A stretch of 16,946 nt of DNA from Rhodospirillaceae bacterium (GTDB lineage: Bacteria > Pseudomonadota > Alphaproteobacteria > UBA8366 > GCA-2717185): contig PBDC01000100.1 in the NCBI GenBank assembly GCA_002717185.1, forward strand, positions 1-16,946, read 5' to 3'. Shown piece after piece: positions 7,674-14,536 of the stretch (its first letter is position 1; the number at the start of each line of letters is the position of its first letter). The notes under the pieces were generated by a model. It was not told the DNA's origin. It made no database searches and saw nothing but the letters and a program-made list of their open reading frames with translations. The position numbers were made by a program, and so were the translations under genes.

Positions 7674-8663
7674 CTAACCGTGGTAAAAACAGCGACCGTT
7701 ATCCCGCATCCAAATTCGCACCAGATGACGCCGCCGCTCCGGTTCCAGGTAATCCTCAAATGCAGTACGGCAATGTCCGCAACGGCGATTGTCCAATAGC
7801 TGTATCTGTCCCGGTTCGAAAAAGAAATCCTTCCACATCACTGGTTCATTAAGGATCGCCTCGAAGGCGTCCAACGCCGCCCTTCCCTCACGGTCGAGTT
7901 CCTTACCTTCCAGCTTGTAGCCATAGACGACCTGGCGATATGACAGCCTCGCGACGAGCTCGCCATCATGGTTCTCGAACATCGGATGATAGGTGGTCAT
8001 ATGATCGTCTGGCGCATGTTCACGCTGGCGATCGAAATAGAACGGCTGGTAAAGACGGCGCAATAGGTCGGGATGACGTTTCCGCATTTCGTTATGCGCC
8101 GTCTTGAAACTGATAAGCCGACTGATGCCGCCAGATTTTGCCGTCTGCAGGCACAACAATCCCAAATAATGAGGCGCGCAAAGGTTATAACTGTTGTCGG
8201 TGTGAAAATTCTGTCCGACGTTGGTGACGTCCGGCCGTACACCATTACCCGGCGGCCGTCCTTTATCCCGAACATCGTAAATCATCTTGCCATCCCAGCT
8301 CTGCGCCACCGGCCGGGAGATCATCGAGGCCAACAACCAGTATAGCATGACCGCTTCGTCACGGCTGCAAAGGTCCATCGGCAAACGATTGATTATAACG
8401 AAACCTAGTCCTTTCCGAATTTCCTGATTTGCGATGGCCATCATTGCGCGGCAAGCAGGCATCTCGAACAAATCAGGGGTTATCATTAATGTCGGAAGCG
8501 GATTGGCACGCAACTCCAAGACGACCGCTTCGATTTCATCACGACAGGTCTGGTCAAGTTGAACGACACCGTCTTCTAAACCGAGCGCAGCCCCGCTCCA
8601 GGCGATGGGTCCAGTGAAGTCGCGATCGATAACGGACGCGTCGTCAGAATTGATTTCAGACAT
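7674..8663 (-). CDS. TauD/TfdA-family Fe(II)/2-oxoglutarate dioxygenase (first copy)
   Basis: A 329-residue non-heme iron dioxygenase. The facial triad is visible: His154 and Asp156 in NFHTDNS, and His297 in NRRCGHCRTAFED, with Arg316 in HLVRIWM as the likely 2-oxoglutarate-binding Arg. The style of NRR..H.RTAFED near the end is that of TauD/CAS-like hydroxylases. It would hydroxylate a substrate using O2 and 2-oxoglutarate; the substrate is unknown. The ATG at 8661-8663 is preferred to an in-frame TTG two codons upstream. No Shine-Dalgarno precedes it, and a -10-like TAGAAT ends only 6 bases before the ATG, so the message may be leaderless. It is divergent from the SDR gene (94 bases) and convergent with the CoA ligase. 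It differs strongly from the second dioxygenase at 12224-13123. Confidence 0.92.
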   Translation of the reverse strand: MSEINSDDASVIDRDFTGPIAWSGAALGLEDGVVQLDQTCRDEIEAVVLELRANPLPTLMITPDLFEMPACRAMMAIANQEIRKGLGFVIINRLPMDLCSRDEAVMLYWLLASMISRPVAQSWDGKMIYDVRDKGRPPGNGVRPDVTNVGQNFHTDNSYNLCAPHYLGLLCLQTAKSGGISRLISFKTAHNEMRKRHPDLLRRLYQPFYFDRQREHAPDDHMTTYHPMFENHDGELVARLSYRQVVYGYKLEGKELDREGRAALDAFEAILNEPVMWKDFFFEPGQIQLLDNRRCGHCRTAFEDYLEPERRRHLVRIWMRDNGRCFYHG

Positions 8664-8669
8664 AGTCAA

Positions 8670-8697
8670 ATTCTAACAACGTCCCGTATTCACGCAA
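8670..8697 (-). promoter_or_regulatory. Candidate promoter for a leaderless dioxygenase transcript
   Basis: On the minus strand TAGAAT (8670-8675) matches the -10 consensus at 5 of 6 positions, with a poor -35, TTGCGT (8692-8697), 16 bases upstream. The -10 ends 6 bases before the ATG, so transcription would start at or next to the initiation codon. The lack of any Shine-Dalgarno fits this. Confidence 0.4.
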
Positions 8698-8757
8698 GCC
8701 TTGCCTGTTCTGCTCCACAGCTGCACCATCATTGTGCAACAACTAAGGAGCGCGGCA

Positions 8758-9558
8758 ATGGAACCAGGACAAAGATTAACCGGCAAGGTCGCAATTGTTT
8801 CCGGTGGAGCATCCGGCATCGGCGCGGAAACCGCTCGAACGTTCGGCACACATGGCGCCTCGGTTGTGGTCAGTGACGTAAATGTCACCGCCGGTGAAGC
8901 GGTCGCCGCAGCGATCGAAAGCGATGGCGGCAGAGCGATTTACCGGTCGCTTGATGTAACTGACGAGACAGGGTGGAAGACTCTGGTCTCCGAAACCGAG
9001 GCGATGTTCGGTAAGATTAATATTTTGACCAACATTGCAGGCGTATCCGGCCGGGACCCCAAGCAAAACATCCAAATGACACAAACGGCGGGCGGCCTAT
9101 TGGAAGACCAGTCACTAGAGGCCTGGAATCAGATCATGGAAGTCAATGCGACCGGAACGTTTCTGGGCACAAAGGCCGTGCTGGCACCGATGCGCCGAGC
9201 CGGTGGTGGTTCGATCGTCAATATCTCCTCGATCTGCGGCATTGTCGGGTCGCACGCTAACGGTGCCTATCATGCCTCAAAGGGGGCGGTCCGCATCTTT
9301 TCCAAATCAGTGGCCATACAGTATGCATCAGACAAGATACGGGTGAACTCAATACATCCCGGCTTTGTCGACACGCCGATGACCGCCCCGGGACACGCAA
9401 ACCCGGAGATCGTAGAACAGCGAATGGCCGCTACGCCACTTGGCCGTTTCGGAAAGCCTGAAGACATCGCTATGGGGTGCCTATATCTCGCGTCTGACGA
9501 ATCATCTTGGGTTACCGGTTCGGAGTTGGTGATTGATGGCGGCATGACAGCAAATTAA
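8758..9558 (+). CDS. Short-chain dehydrogenase/reductase (classical SDR, NAD-type)
   Basis: A 266-residue classical SDR. It has the glycine-rich loop GGASGIG (16-22), Asp40 at the end of the second strand (which favours NAD over NADP), NIAG (92-95), and the catalytic set Ser158, Tyr171 and Lys175 in [15 protein letters not shown] (201-208) and the C-terminal [11 protein letters not shown] are also typical. It would oxidise a secondary alcohol to a ketone or the reverse. The ATG at 8758 is chosen because AAGGAG lies 8 bases upstream; the frame is open for 19 more codons without support. RidA follows after 11 bases. Its divergence from a dioxygenase suggests it oxidises the hydroxylated product (inference). 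FabG and glucose-dehydrogenase relatives look similar, so the substrate is open. Confidence 0.93.
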   Translation: MEPGQRLTGKVAIVSGGASGIGAETARTFGTHGASVVVSDVNVTAGEAVAAAIESDGGRAIYRSLDVTDETGWKTLVSETEAMFGKINILTNIAGVSGRDPKQNIQMTQTAGGLLEDQSLEAWNQIMEVNATGTFLGTKAVLAPMRRAGGGSIVNISSICGIVGSHANGAYHASKGAVRIFSKSVAIQYASDKIRVNSIHPGFVDTPMTAPGHANPEIVEQRMAATPLGRFGKPEDIAMGCLYLASDESSWVTGSELVIDGGMTAN

Positions 9559-9569
9559 GGAATACCTCG

Positions 9570-9956
9570 ATGACCGAAATAGAACGATATCTACTGCCAG
9601 ATGAGATGGAGCCGGTCAGCCACTATTGTCACGCTGTTCGTGCCGGAGATCGGGTTTGGATTTCCGGGACTGTCGGTGTAAGGCCCGACGGCACGATCCC
9701 AGAGGATACCGGTGATCAATTCCAAATCGCGATCGACATTTTGGACCGCTGCCTGCGCGCCGCTGGTGGGAGGTCGGAACATATCGTCAAAGTTACGGTG
9801 TTGCTGACTGACATCAACGACCGCGCAAAAATCAACCCGATCCGGCAACGTTATTTTGGCAATAACCGCCCAGCCTCTACGCTTTACGAAGTATCGGCTC
9901 TAGTTGCTCCTGAAATGAAGGTAGAAATAGAAGCGGAAGCGGTGGTTCCGGCCTGA
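9570..9956 (+). CDS. RidA/YjgF/YER057c/UK114-family protein lacking the canonical arginine
   Basis: A 128-residue protein of normal Rid length with the chorismate-mutase-like trimer fold. Visible motifs are VWISGTVGVRPDG (29-41), the RPASTLYEVSAL strand (100-111) and VEIEAEAV (118-125). Archetypal RidA hydrolyses reactive enamines and imines and needs an Arg in the PARS motif; here the matching residue is Ser103. From knowledge of the family, members without this Arg fall in other Rid subfamilies that often sit in catabolic operons and lack the standard activity. AAGGAA with 7-base spacing precedes the ATG, and the gene is 11 bases after the SDR, so the two are probably co-transcribed. It may act on an unstable product of the SDR or of the aminotransferase pathway. 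Confidence 0.92.
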   Translation: MTEIERYLLPDEMEPVSHYCHAVRAGDRVWISGTVGVRPDGTIPEDTGDQFQIAIDILDRCLRAAGGRSEHIVKVTVLLTDINDRAKINPIRQRYFGNNRPASTLYEVSALVAPEMKVEIEAEAVVPA

Positions 9957-10142
9957 CCACAAGCGTCAGCTGTAACGCCTAGCCGAAAATGTTCCAATAA
10001 ATCGGAATATTACCGGTGCCAAAAATTTAGAGGTCAGGAGAAAATTTGGGATAGAGGCCAGCGCCATGCCGTTATTCAAAGCAAACACAATCGAAATGCA
10101 ACGCTCGAACACCAATCTAGAGAAACTTGGCTAAAACACCTC

Positions 10143-10164
10143 GGAGCGAACCAATTTTCGCTCC
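10143..10164 (-). terminator. Hairpin terminator candidate downstream of the TerC-family gene
   Basis: GGAGCGAA (10143-10150) and TTCGCTCC (10157-10164) form a perfect 8-base stem with a 6-base loop, 28 bases past the TerC stop on the minus strand. Read on that strand the stem is followed after 6 bases by TTTT. It is in the convergent gap after RidA and might also slow plus-strand transcription, although no T-tract follows on that strand. Confidence 0.55.
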
Positions 10165-10192
10165 TCGCAATAAATACTAGTTTTACCAACAA

Positions 10193-10843
10193 TCAGGCGC
10201 GCAGATGCTCGTAAACCTCCACGGTGCCAACATAGGTCATCTCGCCCGCCACCCAGACGATGACAGCAAGGCCGATATAGCCAATCCACTGGTATCGGTG
10301 CAGCAACCGTGCCACTAGGTTCGCACCCACCGCCATAAGTACGATGGACAGAACCAGACCAAAGACCAGCATTTGGACGTTATCCTTTGCTGCGCCGGCG
10401 ACGCCAAGCACATTGTCAAGCGACATGGAAACATCCGCGACGATGATAGTTGCCATCGCGCGCATAAACATTGGTGAGAATATACCGGCCGTTTCGGCAT
10501 CTTCGGCCCCGGGTTCCGCGGTCTTTTCTTTTTGGCTTTGTTTTTCTTCGCTATCGGAGCGCAAATCTTTCCAGAGCTGATAACAGACAACGAAAAGCAG
10601 CAGTCCTCCGACAAGCTTCAAGCCCGTAATACTTAGCAGATAGACAGTCAATGCAGCTAAAACCACCCGCAAAACCACCGCCAATGCGATACCCCAGACG
10701 ATCGCTTTCTGTCTTAGCGCCGGTGGCAACGAGGCCGCAGCCATGCCAATGATGATGGCGTTATCACCCGACAGCACCAGATCAATAAAAACGACCTGCA
10801 TGAAAGTGGTCAGGTCGAACTGAATCTCAAAAGGAATATCCAT
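10193..10843 (-). CDS. TerC-family integral membrane protein (YjbE-like)
   Basis: A 216-residue protein with about six or seven hydrophobic segments. It carries the two signature intramembrane motifs of TerC proteins: DLVLSGDNA (21-29) and DVSMSLDNVLGVAG (137-150), each with an Asp and a DN pair. A polar, Glu/Lys-rich loop (about 93-118) separates the two halves. TerC-family proteins are linked to tellurium resistance and, for several bacterial members, to Mn2+ export that supports metalation of secreted proteins; this shorter YjbE-like type is less well characterised. The ATG at 10841-10843 has no clear Shine-Dalgarno, and the leader does not match the yybP-ykoY manganese riboswitch by eye. 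It follows the crotonase gene in the same direction after 196 bases. A functional link to the catabolic genes is not evident. Confidence 0.92.
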   Translation of the reverse strand: MDIPFEIQFDLTTFMQVVFIDLVLSGDNAIIIGMAAASLPPALRQKAIVWGIALAVVLRVVLAALTVYLLSITGLKLVGGLLLFVVCYQLWKDLRSDSEEKQSQKEKTAEPGAEDAETAGIFSPMFMRAMATIIVADVSMSLDNVLGVAGAAKDNVQMLVFGLVLSIVLMAVGANLVARLLHRYQWIGYIGLAVIVWVAGEMTYVGTVEVYEHLRA

Positions 10844-11003
10844 GCAGAATACGGCTTATAGCAAATATGAACGGGAGCCTTAGCGGCAACAAGTTAAGAG
10901 CCCAGTATGACCCTCAAGATAGGGATCATCCCCCACCTTTCAAAGGGTGCCCAAAAAAAATCTAACTACTGTCACAAGAAAAAGCTGCAATGCCTTTGTG
11001 CCG

Positions 11004-11025
11004 CCAGCCTATCAAACCAGGCTGG
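11004..11025 (-). terminator. Hairpin downstream of the crotonase-fold gene
   Basis: CCAGCCT (11004-11010) and AGGCTGG (11019-11025) form a perfect 7-base stem with an 8-base loop, starting 15 bases past the crotonase stop. No T-tract follows on the minus strand, so it may be an mRNA 3'-end stabiliser or a weak or factor-dependent terminator rather than an intrinsic one. Confidence 0.4.
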
Positions 11026-11039
11026 TATATGTGACACAG

Positions 11040-11822
11040 CTACTCTGGTGGGCGGCCCTTGCGGGCTATGAATTCGGGAAAGGCATCCTCCGCTTTCGCT
11101 CCGGGTAGCACGTGGCGAGTAAAGTGTTTCTCATTGTCCCAGTGGTCCTTCAGGGAGCCCCCCATATCGTCGAGCAGAAGCTTCTTGATCCCTTTCACAG
11201 ACGCACGGTGATTGCCGGCGATCATACCGGCAATCTCCATCGTCTTCGCTCGCAGATTCGCTCGTGGCACGAGGTGATTCAGCAATCCTATCCGATACGC
11301 TTCTTCTGCCTCGACGACGCGCGCAGTCAAAAGCAATTCCTTCGCCATCGGCCATCCAACCTGATTGGGCAGGGTCCAAGTACTGTTGATCCGGCCGTAA
11401 GCGGCGGCAAGAAAGCGGAACTTTGTGTCCTCACAACCAATACGCATATCGAGCGATGAAGACAGCACAGCCGCGCCACCATAAGCTAGCCCATTCATCA
11501 TACCGATCGTCGGTTTCGGGCAAGCGCCAATATCATAGCTAATGTGCAAGTACTTCTCGGAATGCGCGTCGAGTTCTTCCTGCGTATATTTTCGGTCGTT
11601 CTCGCGCTGCTCATGGATATCCCCGCCTGCGGAAAAAGCGCGGTCGCCGGTTCCGGTGATGACAATGCAGCCGATATCGTCATTGGCAACATAGCTTTGC
11701 AGCGCATCGTGCAATTCGATCGTGAGGCGCCGGTTCATTGCATTCAGCACGTCTGGCCTGTTCATCGTGACGATGCCGACACCGCTTTCCTCTTCCGTCA
11801 AGATATATTCGTAACCGCTCAT
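11040..11822 (-). CDS. Enoyl-CoA hydratase/isomerase (crotonase) family protein without hydratase glutamates
   Basis: A 260-residue protein of typical crotonase length. The oxyanion-hole strands are clear: RAFSAGGDI (61-69) and NGLAYGGAAVL (110-120), plus the C-terminal EAYRIGLLNHLVP (174-186). Standard hydratases carry one Glu in GGGCEL and one in FGQPEI; here the matching residues are Val119 and Ala139. It should still bind acyl-CoA and stabilise an enolate, but simple water addition is unlikely. Isomerisation, C-C cleavage, decarboxylation or a similar crotonase reaction fits better. The ATG at 11820-11822 has GGGGAG 5 bases upstream and is preferred to an in-frame GTG four codons earlier. 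A long leader with a candidate promoter at 11960-11990 precedes it. The TerC-family gene lies downstream after 196 bases. Confidence 0.9.
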   Translation of the reverse strand: MSGYEYILTEEESGVGIVTMNRPDVLNAMNRRLTIELHDALQSYVANDDIGCIVITGTGDRAFSAGGDIHEQRENDRKYTQEELDAHSEKYLHISYDIGACPKPTIGMMNGLAYGGAAVLSSSLDMRIGCEDTKFRFLAAAYGRINSTWTLPNQVGWPMAKELLLTARVVEAEEAYRIGLLNHLVPRANLRAKTMEIAGMIAGNHRASVKGIKKLLLDDMGGSLKDHWDNEKHFTRHVLPGAKAEDAFPEFIARKGRPPE

Positions 11823-11959
11823 CGCGCTCCCCACTAGCTATGCGCCCTTTAGGACGCGATTGTCCGCAAAAAAATTATCGGTCCGCCCGGTGACTGAAGT
11901 AGCACAGTGGATATGAAAGAAAATACTGAAATATAAAAAACCACCCTCGGCGCATCGAT

Positions 11960-11990
11960 ATCAAATTGTGACAATGTCATAGCCTGTCAA
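11960..11990 (-). promoter_or_regulatory. Candidate promoter with 19-base spacer and central palindrome, for the crotonase gene
   Basis: On the minus strand a perfect -35, TTGACA (11985-11990), is followed 19 bases later by TTTGAT (11960-11965), a 4 of 6 match to the -10. The palindrome TGACATTGTCA (11969-11979) lies inside the spacer. A long spacer with a dyad between the two elements is the layout known for MerR-family activators, but no such regulator is in the window. The crotonase start is about 140 bases downstream. Confidence 0.4.
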
Positions 11991-12168
11991 TTCTCGCTGG
12001 CCTTTGGGAACCTGTCAGGTTCAGATCAAACGTTGGATACGCGACTGTTGTGGATGAGTTTTCCCAGTTTGACACCTTCAAAGTCGCTAGCTCGCCCGTA
12101 AACTTTAACATCAGACTAAGTAATGAGCTGCCACTGGTCGGCAAACCTTTTCCAATGCTGCGGTTCAT
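11977..12168 (-). CDS. Possible small ORF of 63 codons, unknown function
   Basis: The minus strand has an ATG at 12166-12168 preceded by a perfect AGGAGG (12172-12177) at 4-base spacing, 55 bases after the dioxygenase stop. The predicted product is a 63-residue soluble, Ser/Thr-rich peptide beginning MNRSIGKGLPTSG that I do not recognise, with no membrane segment or Cys motif. Against it: it contains a 15-base palindrome and its 3' end overlaps the candidate crotonase promoter. It could be a small gene, a leader peptide, or the remnant 5' end of a lost gene. Confidence 0.3.
   Translation of the reverse strand: MNRSIGKGLPTSGSSLLSLMLKFTGELATLKVSNWENSSTTVAYPTFDLNLTGSQRPARIDRL
12008..12022. repeat. 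Perfect 15-base palindrome, possible operator
   Basis: GAACCTG (12008-12014) and CAGGTTC (12016-12022) are exact reverse complements around a single T. It lies 17 bases upstream of the -35 element of the candidate crotonase promoter, a common place for an activator site. The protein that would bind is not identifiable from this window. Confidence 0.4.
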
Positions 12169-12223
12169 GCTGCCTCCTCGTTTTTTACTCAGCCTGTTGG
12201 AGTAAGGGTGTCATCGGCCAGGA

Positions 12224-13123
12224 TCAAAACTCGCCTTGAATGACCACCGGCCCCCGCGTCTCACCCTCCATAACCCATTCATTGTCGCGATCGTCGCCAG
12301 CAACCGTCGTTCGCACCATCGTGCGCGGTTGATCCTCAGGCCAGCGGTGACCTCGATGCAGCACACAGCGATTGTCCCAAATCACTATATCGCCGACAGC
12401 CCATTTGTGCTTGAAGGTGCGCGGCGGCTGCGCCCCTTGCTCTGTCAAGTCTGCGAGCATTTTACGGCTTTCCTCCAGGTCTTCGCCAAGGATGTGGCTG
12501 GCATGCCTTCCAACGAAAAGGTTTTTTCGGCCAGTCGCCGGATGCACTCGGACGATCGGGTGTTCAACGGCGTCGAGGTGGGCCAGTTCCACCTTGTTAA
12601 GGATTTCCTTACCACCGAACGGCGAATGGCTGAAAGCATAGTCATGCACAGCGATTTTATCTTCAAGCCAGACCTTCATTTCGTCGTCGAGCACGTCATA
12701 AGCCGCACGCATATCGGCCCATTCAGTTTCGCCGCCCGTATTGGGCACAACCTGTGCCGCCAAGATCGATGCCTTGGCACCTACACGCTTGTAGGAGCTG
12801 TCGCTGTGCCAGAAGGTATTGCCTATCAAGAACCGCGCCTGCAGGCTCGACGACGGCGCTACTGTACCGTCCGACTGCACGTTGCTGAGATTAGAGATAC
12901 CAGTCGCACGGTTCCGCCGGATGCTTTGCTCCAGTGGCCCGAAAAGGCGGGTGAAAGCGAGATGTGCTTCATCGCTTAAGTTTTGTCCTGGGAAGATCAG
13001 GACACCGTATTCGTGCCATGTCGCCTCGATTTCGCGGAACGTTGTATCGTCCAGATCGCCCAAATCCACGCCGCGCACGGTGGCTGACAGCGTCGCGTCG
13101 GCCGGTGTAATTTCAAGCGCCAT
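12224..13123 (-). CDS. TauD/TfdA-family Fe(II)/2-oxoglutarate dioxygenase (second copy)
   Basis: A 299-residue protein close to canonical TauD/TfdA in length. The iron ligands are His106 and Asp108 in FWHSDSS and a distal His, most likely His256 in CVLHRGHRW, with Arg267 or Arg271 for the 2-oxoglutarate carboxylate. GVLIFPGQNLSDEAHLAFTRLFGPLE (40-65) is the typical N-terminal signature, and VHPATGRKNLFVG (193-205) is also a hallmark. Family members hydroxylate taurine, aryloxyalkanoates, alkyl sulfates and similar acids; the substrate here is unknown. The ATG at 13121-13123 is chosen for the strong upstream GGGAGGG; an open extension of 43 codons runs through the promoter and is not real. It is divergent from the thiolase-fold gene (129 bases), sharing a palindromic -10 region, which suggests joint control. 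Confidence 0.94.
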   Translation of the reverse strand: MALEITPADATLSATVRGVDLGDLDDTTFREIEATWHEYGVLIFPGQNLSDEAHLAFTRLFGPLEQSIRRNRATGISNLSNVQSDGTVAPSSSLQARFLIGNTFWHSDSSYKRVGAKASILAAQVVPNTGGETEWADMRAAYDVLDDEMKVWLEDKIAVHDYAFSHSPFGGKEILNKVELAHLDAVEHPIVRVHPATGRKNLFVGRHASHILGEDLEESRKMLADLTEQGAQPPRTFKHKWAVGDIVIWDNRCVLHRGHRWPEDQPRTMVRTTVAGDDRDNEWVMEGETRGPVVIQGEF

Positions 13124-13188
13124 ATCGCACCCTCCCAGAACATCATCCCGCGCCCCTTGACGCAGCTGGTGAAACATCGTTCCGTTTA

Positions 13189-13204
13189 TGGAAATTATAT
13201 TCCA
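13189..13204 (-). promoter_or_regulatory. Palindrome containing a perfect -10 in the dioxygenase/aldolase divergent region
   Basis: TGGAA (13189-13193) and TTCCA (13200-13204) are exact inverted repeats around ATTATA, which reads TATAAT on the minus strand, a perfect -10 for the dioxygenase gene 71 bases away. A poor -35, TTGCAG, lies 20 bases further upstream. A regulator on the dyad would cover the -10, and being in the middle of the 129-base divergent gap it could control both genes. Confidence 0.45.
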
Positions 13205-13252
13205 ATGCTTGTAGCTGAACTGCAAGCCGGCGACGAGAGGGAGCAAACCCAC

Positions 13253-14521
13253 ATGACCTTATCGAGCGTTAGTGAACCGGACGTTTCAACAGAAAATTTC
13301 CTTAGAGGTAAATACGCGATCTGCGGCGTCGGCGAAACGACCTATAGGCGCGGTTCAAATGAAACCACGCGGGCGCTTGGCACCTGGGCCGTTAAGAATG
13401 CTATGGACGATGCCGGCATGACCGCCGACGACATCGACGGCATGTTAAGTTATTCTGGTAACGACTCGACCTTCTCGACCTTCATCGCCGGCGACCTCGG
13501 CATCCGGCTGAACTTCTATATGGACGTGCATGGCGGTGGCTCTTCGACGGAAGCCCTGATAGGCATTGCAATCGGGGTTATCGAGGCCGGCATGTGCAAG
13601 ACGGTCGCAATATTCCGCGCGATGAACGGTTATAGTGCGGTACGTATAGGCGGCACCGGCGCGCGCTCCGCAGTGCCGATTAACGGCGACCAAATCCATC
13701 ACCGCGCCTATGGCTGGCAGAGCGCCGGGCAAATGTTCGCGCCAACATTCCTTCGCCACATGTATGATTACGGTACAACACCAGAACAGGTCGCAGGCGT
13801 AAAGGTCGCACATTCCAAGCATGCCTCGAATAACCCGAAGGCCTATTACAAGACGCGTTACACGGTTGAGGACGTGGTCAATTCACGCATCATCTGCAAG
13901 CCTTTACATCTGCTTGACTGCTGCGTTGAGACAGACAATGCTACCTGCATTATCGTTACCCGGCTCGACCGTGCACGCGACTGCAAGAACCCGCCGGCCG
14001 TAATTCAGTCCGTAGTCGGTCGCTGCTGCAAGCCGCGCATCGATATGCATTATCAGCACGGGCCGATCTCGACCGTAGCGGGCCACTACGCCAAAGAGAT
14101 ACTTTGGCCAAACGCGGGGGTTGGGCCGGAAGATATCGACGTCACCGGCTCCTACGACGCCTTCACCTTCACGACAATGCTGCAACTTGAAGATTACGGT
14201 TTCTGCAAGAAGGGCGAAGGTGGTGACTACGTTTCCTCTGGCATAATTGAATTAGGAGGCGCACGACCGAATAACACGTCCGGCGGGCATCTCTGCGAGG
14301 GGTATACGCACGGCATGAATATGGTCATAGAGAACACGCGGCAGTTGCGCGGTCAGGTCGACGATTCCTGTCCGGTTGGGCCAGATGGCAAAAAACAACA
14401 TAGTCATGACTATTCCGAAGGTGGCTGCCGACAGGTGAAGGATGTCGAGCTAACCGCTAATCTCGGCTGGGCCATGCCCGGCACTGGATCGGCAATGGTG
14501 ATGGCAAAAGACGCACGTTAA
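13253..14521 (+). CDS. Thiolase-superfamily protein resembling Ltp2-type side-chain aldolase
   Basis: A 422-residue thiolase-fold protein of the SCP2/lipid-transfer type. At the nucleophile position, where thiolases have Cys, it has GGGSSTEALIG (94-104), so a Claisen reaction through an acyl-Cys is unlikely. Signature stretches are SYDAFTFTTMLQLEDYGFC (300-318), NTSGGHLCEGYTHGMN (341-356) and ENTRQLRGQ (360-368). Tyr301 and Tyr351 sit in the two motifs where Ltp2 steroid side-chain aldolases carry their proposed catalytic tyrosines. A DUF35 gene follows after 15 bases, as for Ltp2-ChsH2, so a retro-aldol cleavage of a beta-hydroxyacyl-CoA is the best guess. The ATG at 13253 follows GAGGGAG at 9-base spacing; the open extension of 32 codons lacks support. 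It would generally be annotated as acetyl-CoA acetyltransferase, which I think is wrong here. Confidence 0.85.
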   Translation: MTLSSVSEPDVSTENFLRGKYAICGVGETTYRRGSNETTRALGTWAVKNAMDDAGMTADDIDGMLSYSGNDSTFSTFIAGDLGIRLNFYMDVHGGGSSTEALIGIAIGVIEAGMCKTVAIFRAMNGYSAVRIGGTGARSAVPINGDQIHHRAYGWQSAGQMFAPTFLRHMYDYGTTPEQVAGVKVAHSKHASNNPKAYYKTRYTVEDVVNSRIICKPLHLLDCCVETDNATCIIVTRLDRARDCKNPPAVIQSVVGRCCKPRIDMHYQHGPISTVAGHYAKEILWPNAGVGPEDIDVTGSYDAFTFTTMLQLEDYGFCKKGEGGDYVSSGIIELGGARPNNTSGGHLCEGYTHGMNMVIENTRQLRGQVDDSCPVGPDGKKQHSHDYSEGGCRQVKDVELTANLGWAMPGTGSAMVMAKDAR

Positions 14522-14536
14522 AAGGGGAGGAAAACG

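Larger units (their letters stand above)
11823..12223. other. Gene-poor region upstream of the crotonase gene
   Basis: This 401-base gap lies between the second dioxygenase and the crotonase gene, both on the minus strand. It contains a candidate promoter with a palindrome in its spacer (11960-11990), a second 15-base palindrome (12008-12022), a hairpin TTACTC/GAGTAA (12185-12205) and a doubtful 63-codon ORF (11977-12168). I see no transposon end or RNA gene. The A/T-rich run 11917-11940 is probably just promoter-proximal leader. Confidence 0.55.

Noticed and set aside
10066..10134. A 22-codon plus-strand ORF in the RidA/TerC convergent gap.
   Set aside because: It is very short, has no well-spaced Shine-Dalgarno and codes for nothing recognisable.
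10915..10980. A poly-A run (read as T8 on the minus strand) next to a CACCTT/AGGGTG hairpin upstream of the TerC gene, considered as a terminator or manganese riboswitch.
   Set aside because: On either strand the T-tract is on the wrong side of the hairpin for an intrinsic terminator, and the conserved yybP-ykoY loops are not visible.
12008..12022. The palindrome GAAC-N7-GTTC as an SOS (LexA) box.
   Set aside because: The alphaproteobacterial LexA site as I know it is a direct repeat, GTTC-N7-GTTC, and the neighbouring genes have no DNA-repair role.
13124..13252. N-terminal extensions of both the second dioxygenase and the thiolase-fold protein into their shared gap.
   Set aside because: Both extensions would cross each other's promoter region, while internal ATGs at 13123 and 13253 have strong ribosome-binding sites.
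13253..14521. Annotation as acetyl-CoA acetyltransferase.
   Set aside because: The fold fits, but the nucleophile cysteine is absent and the motifs match Ltp2-type aldolases better.
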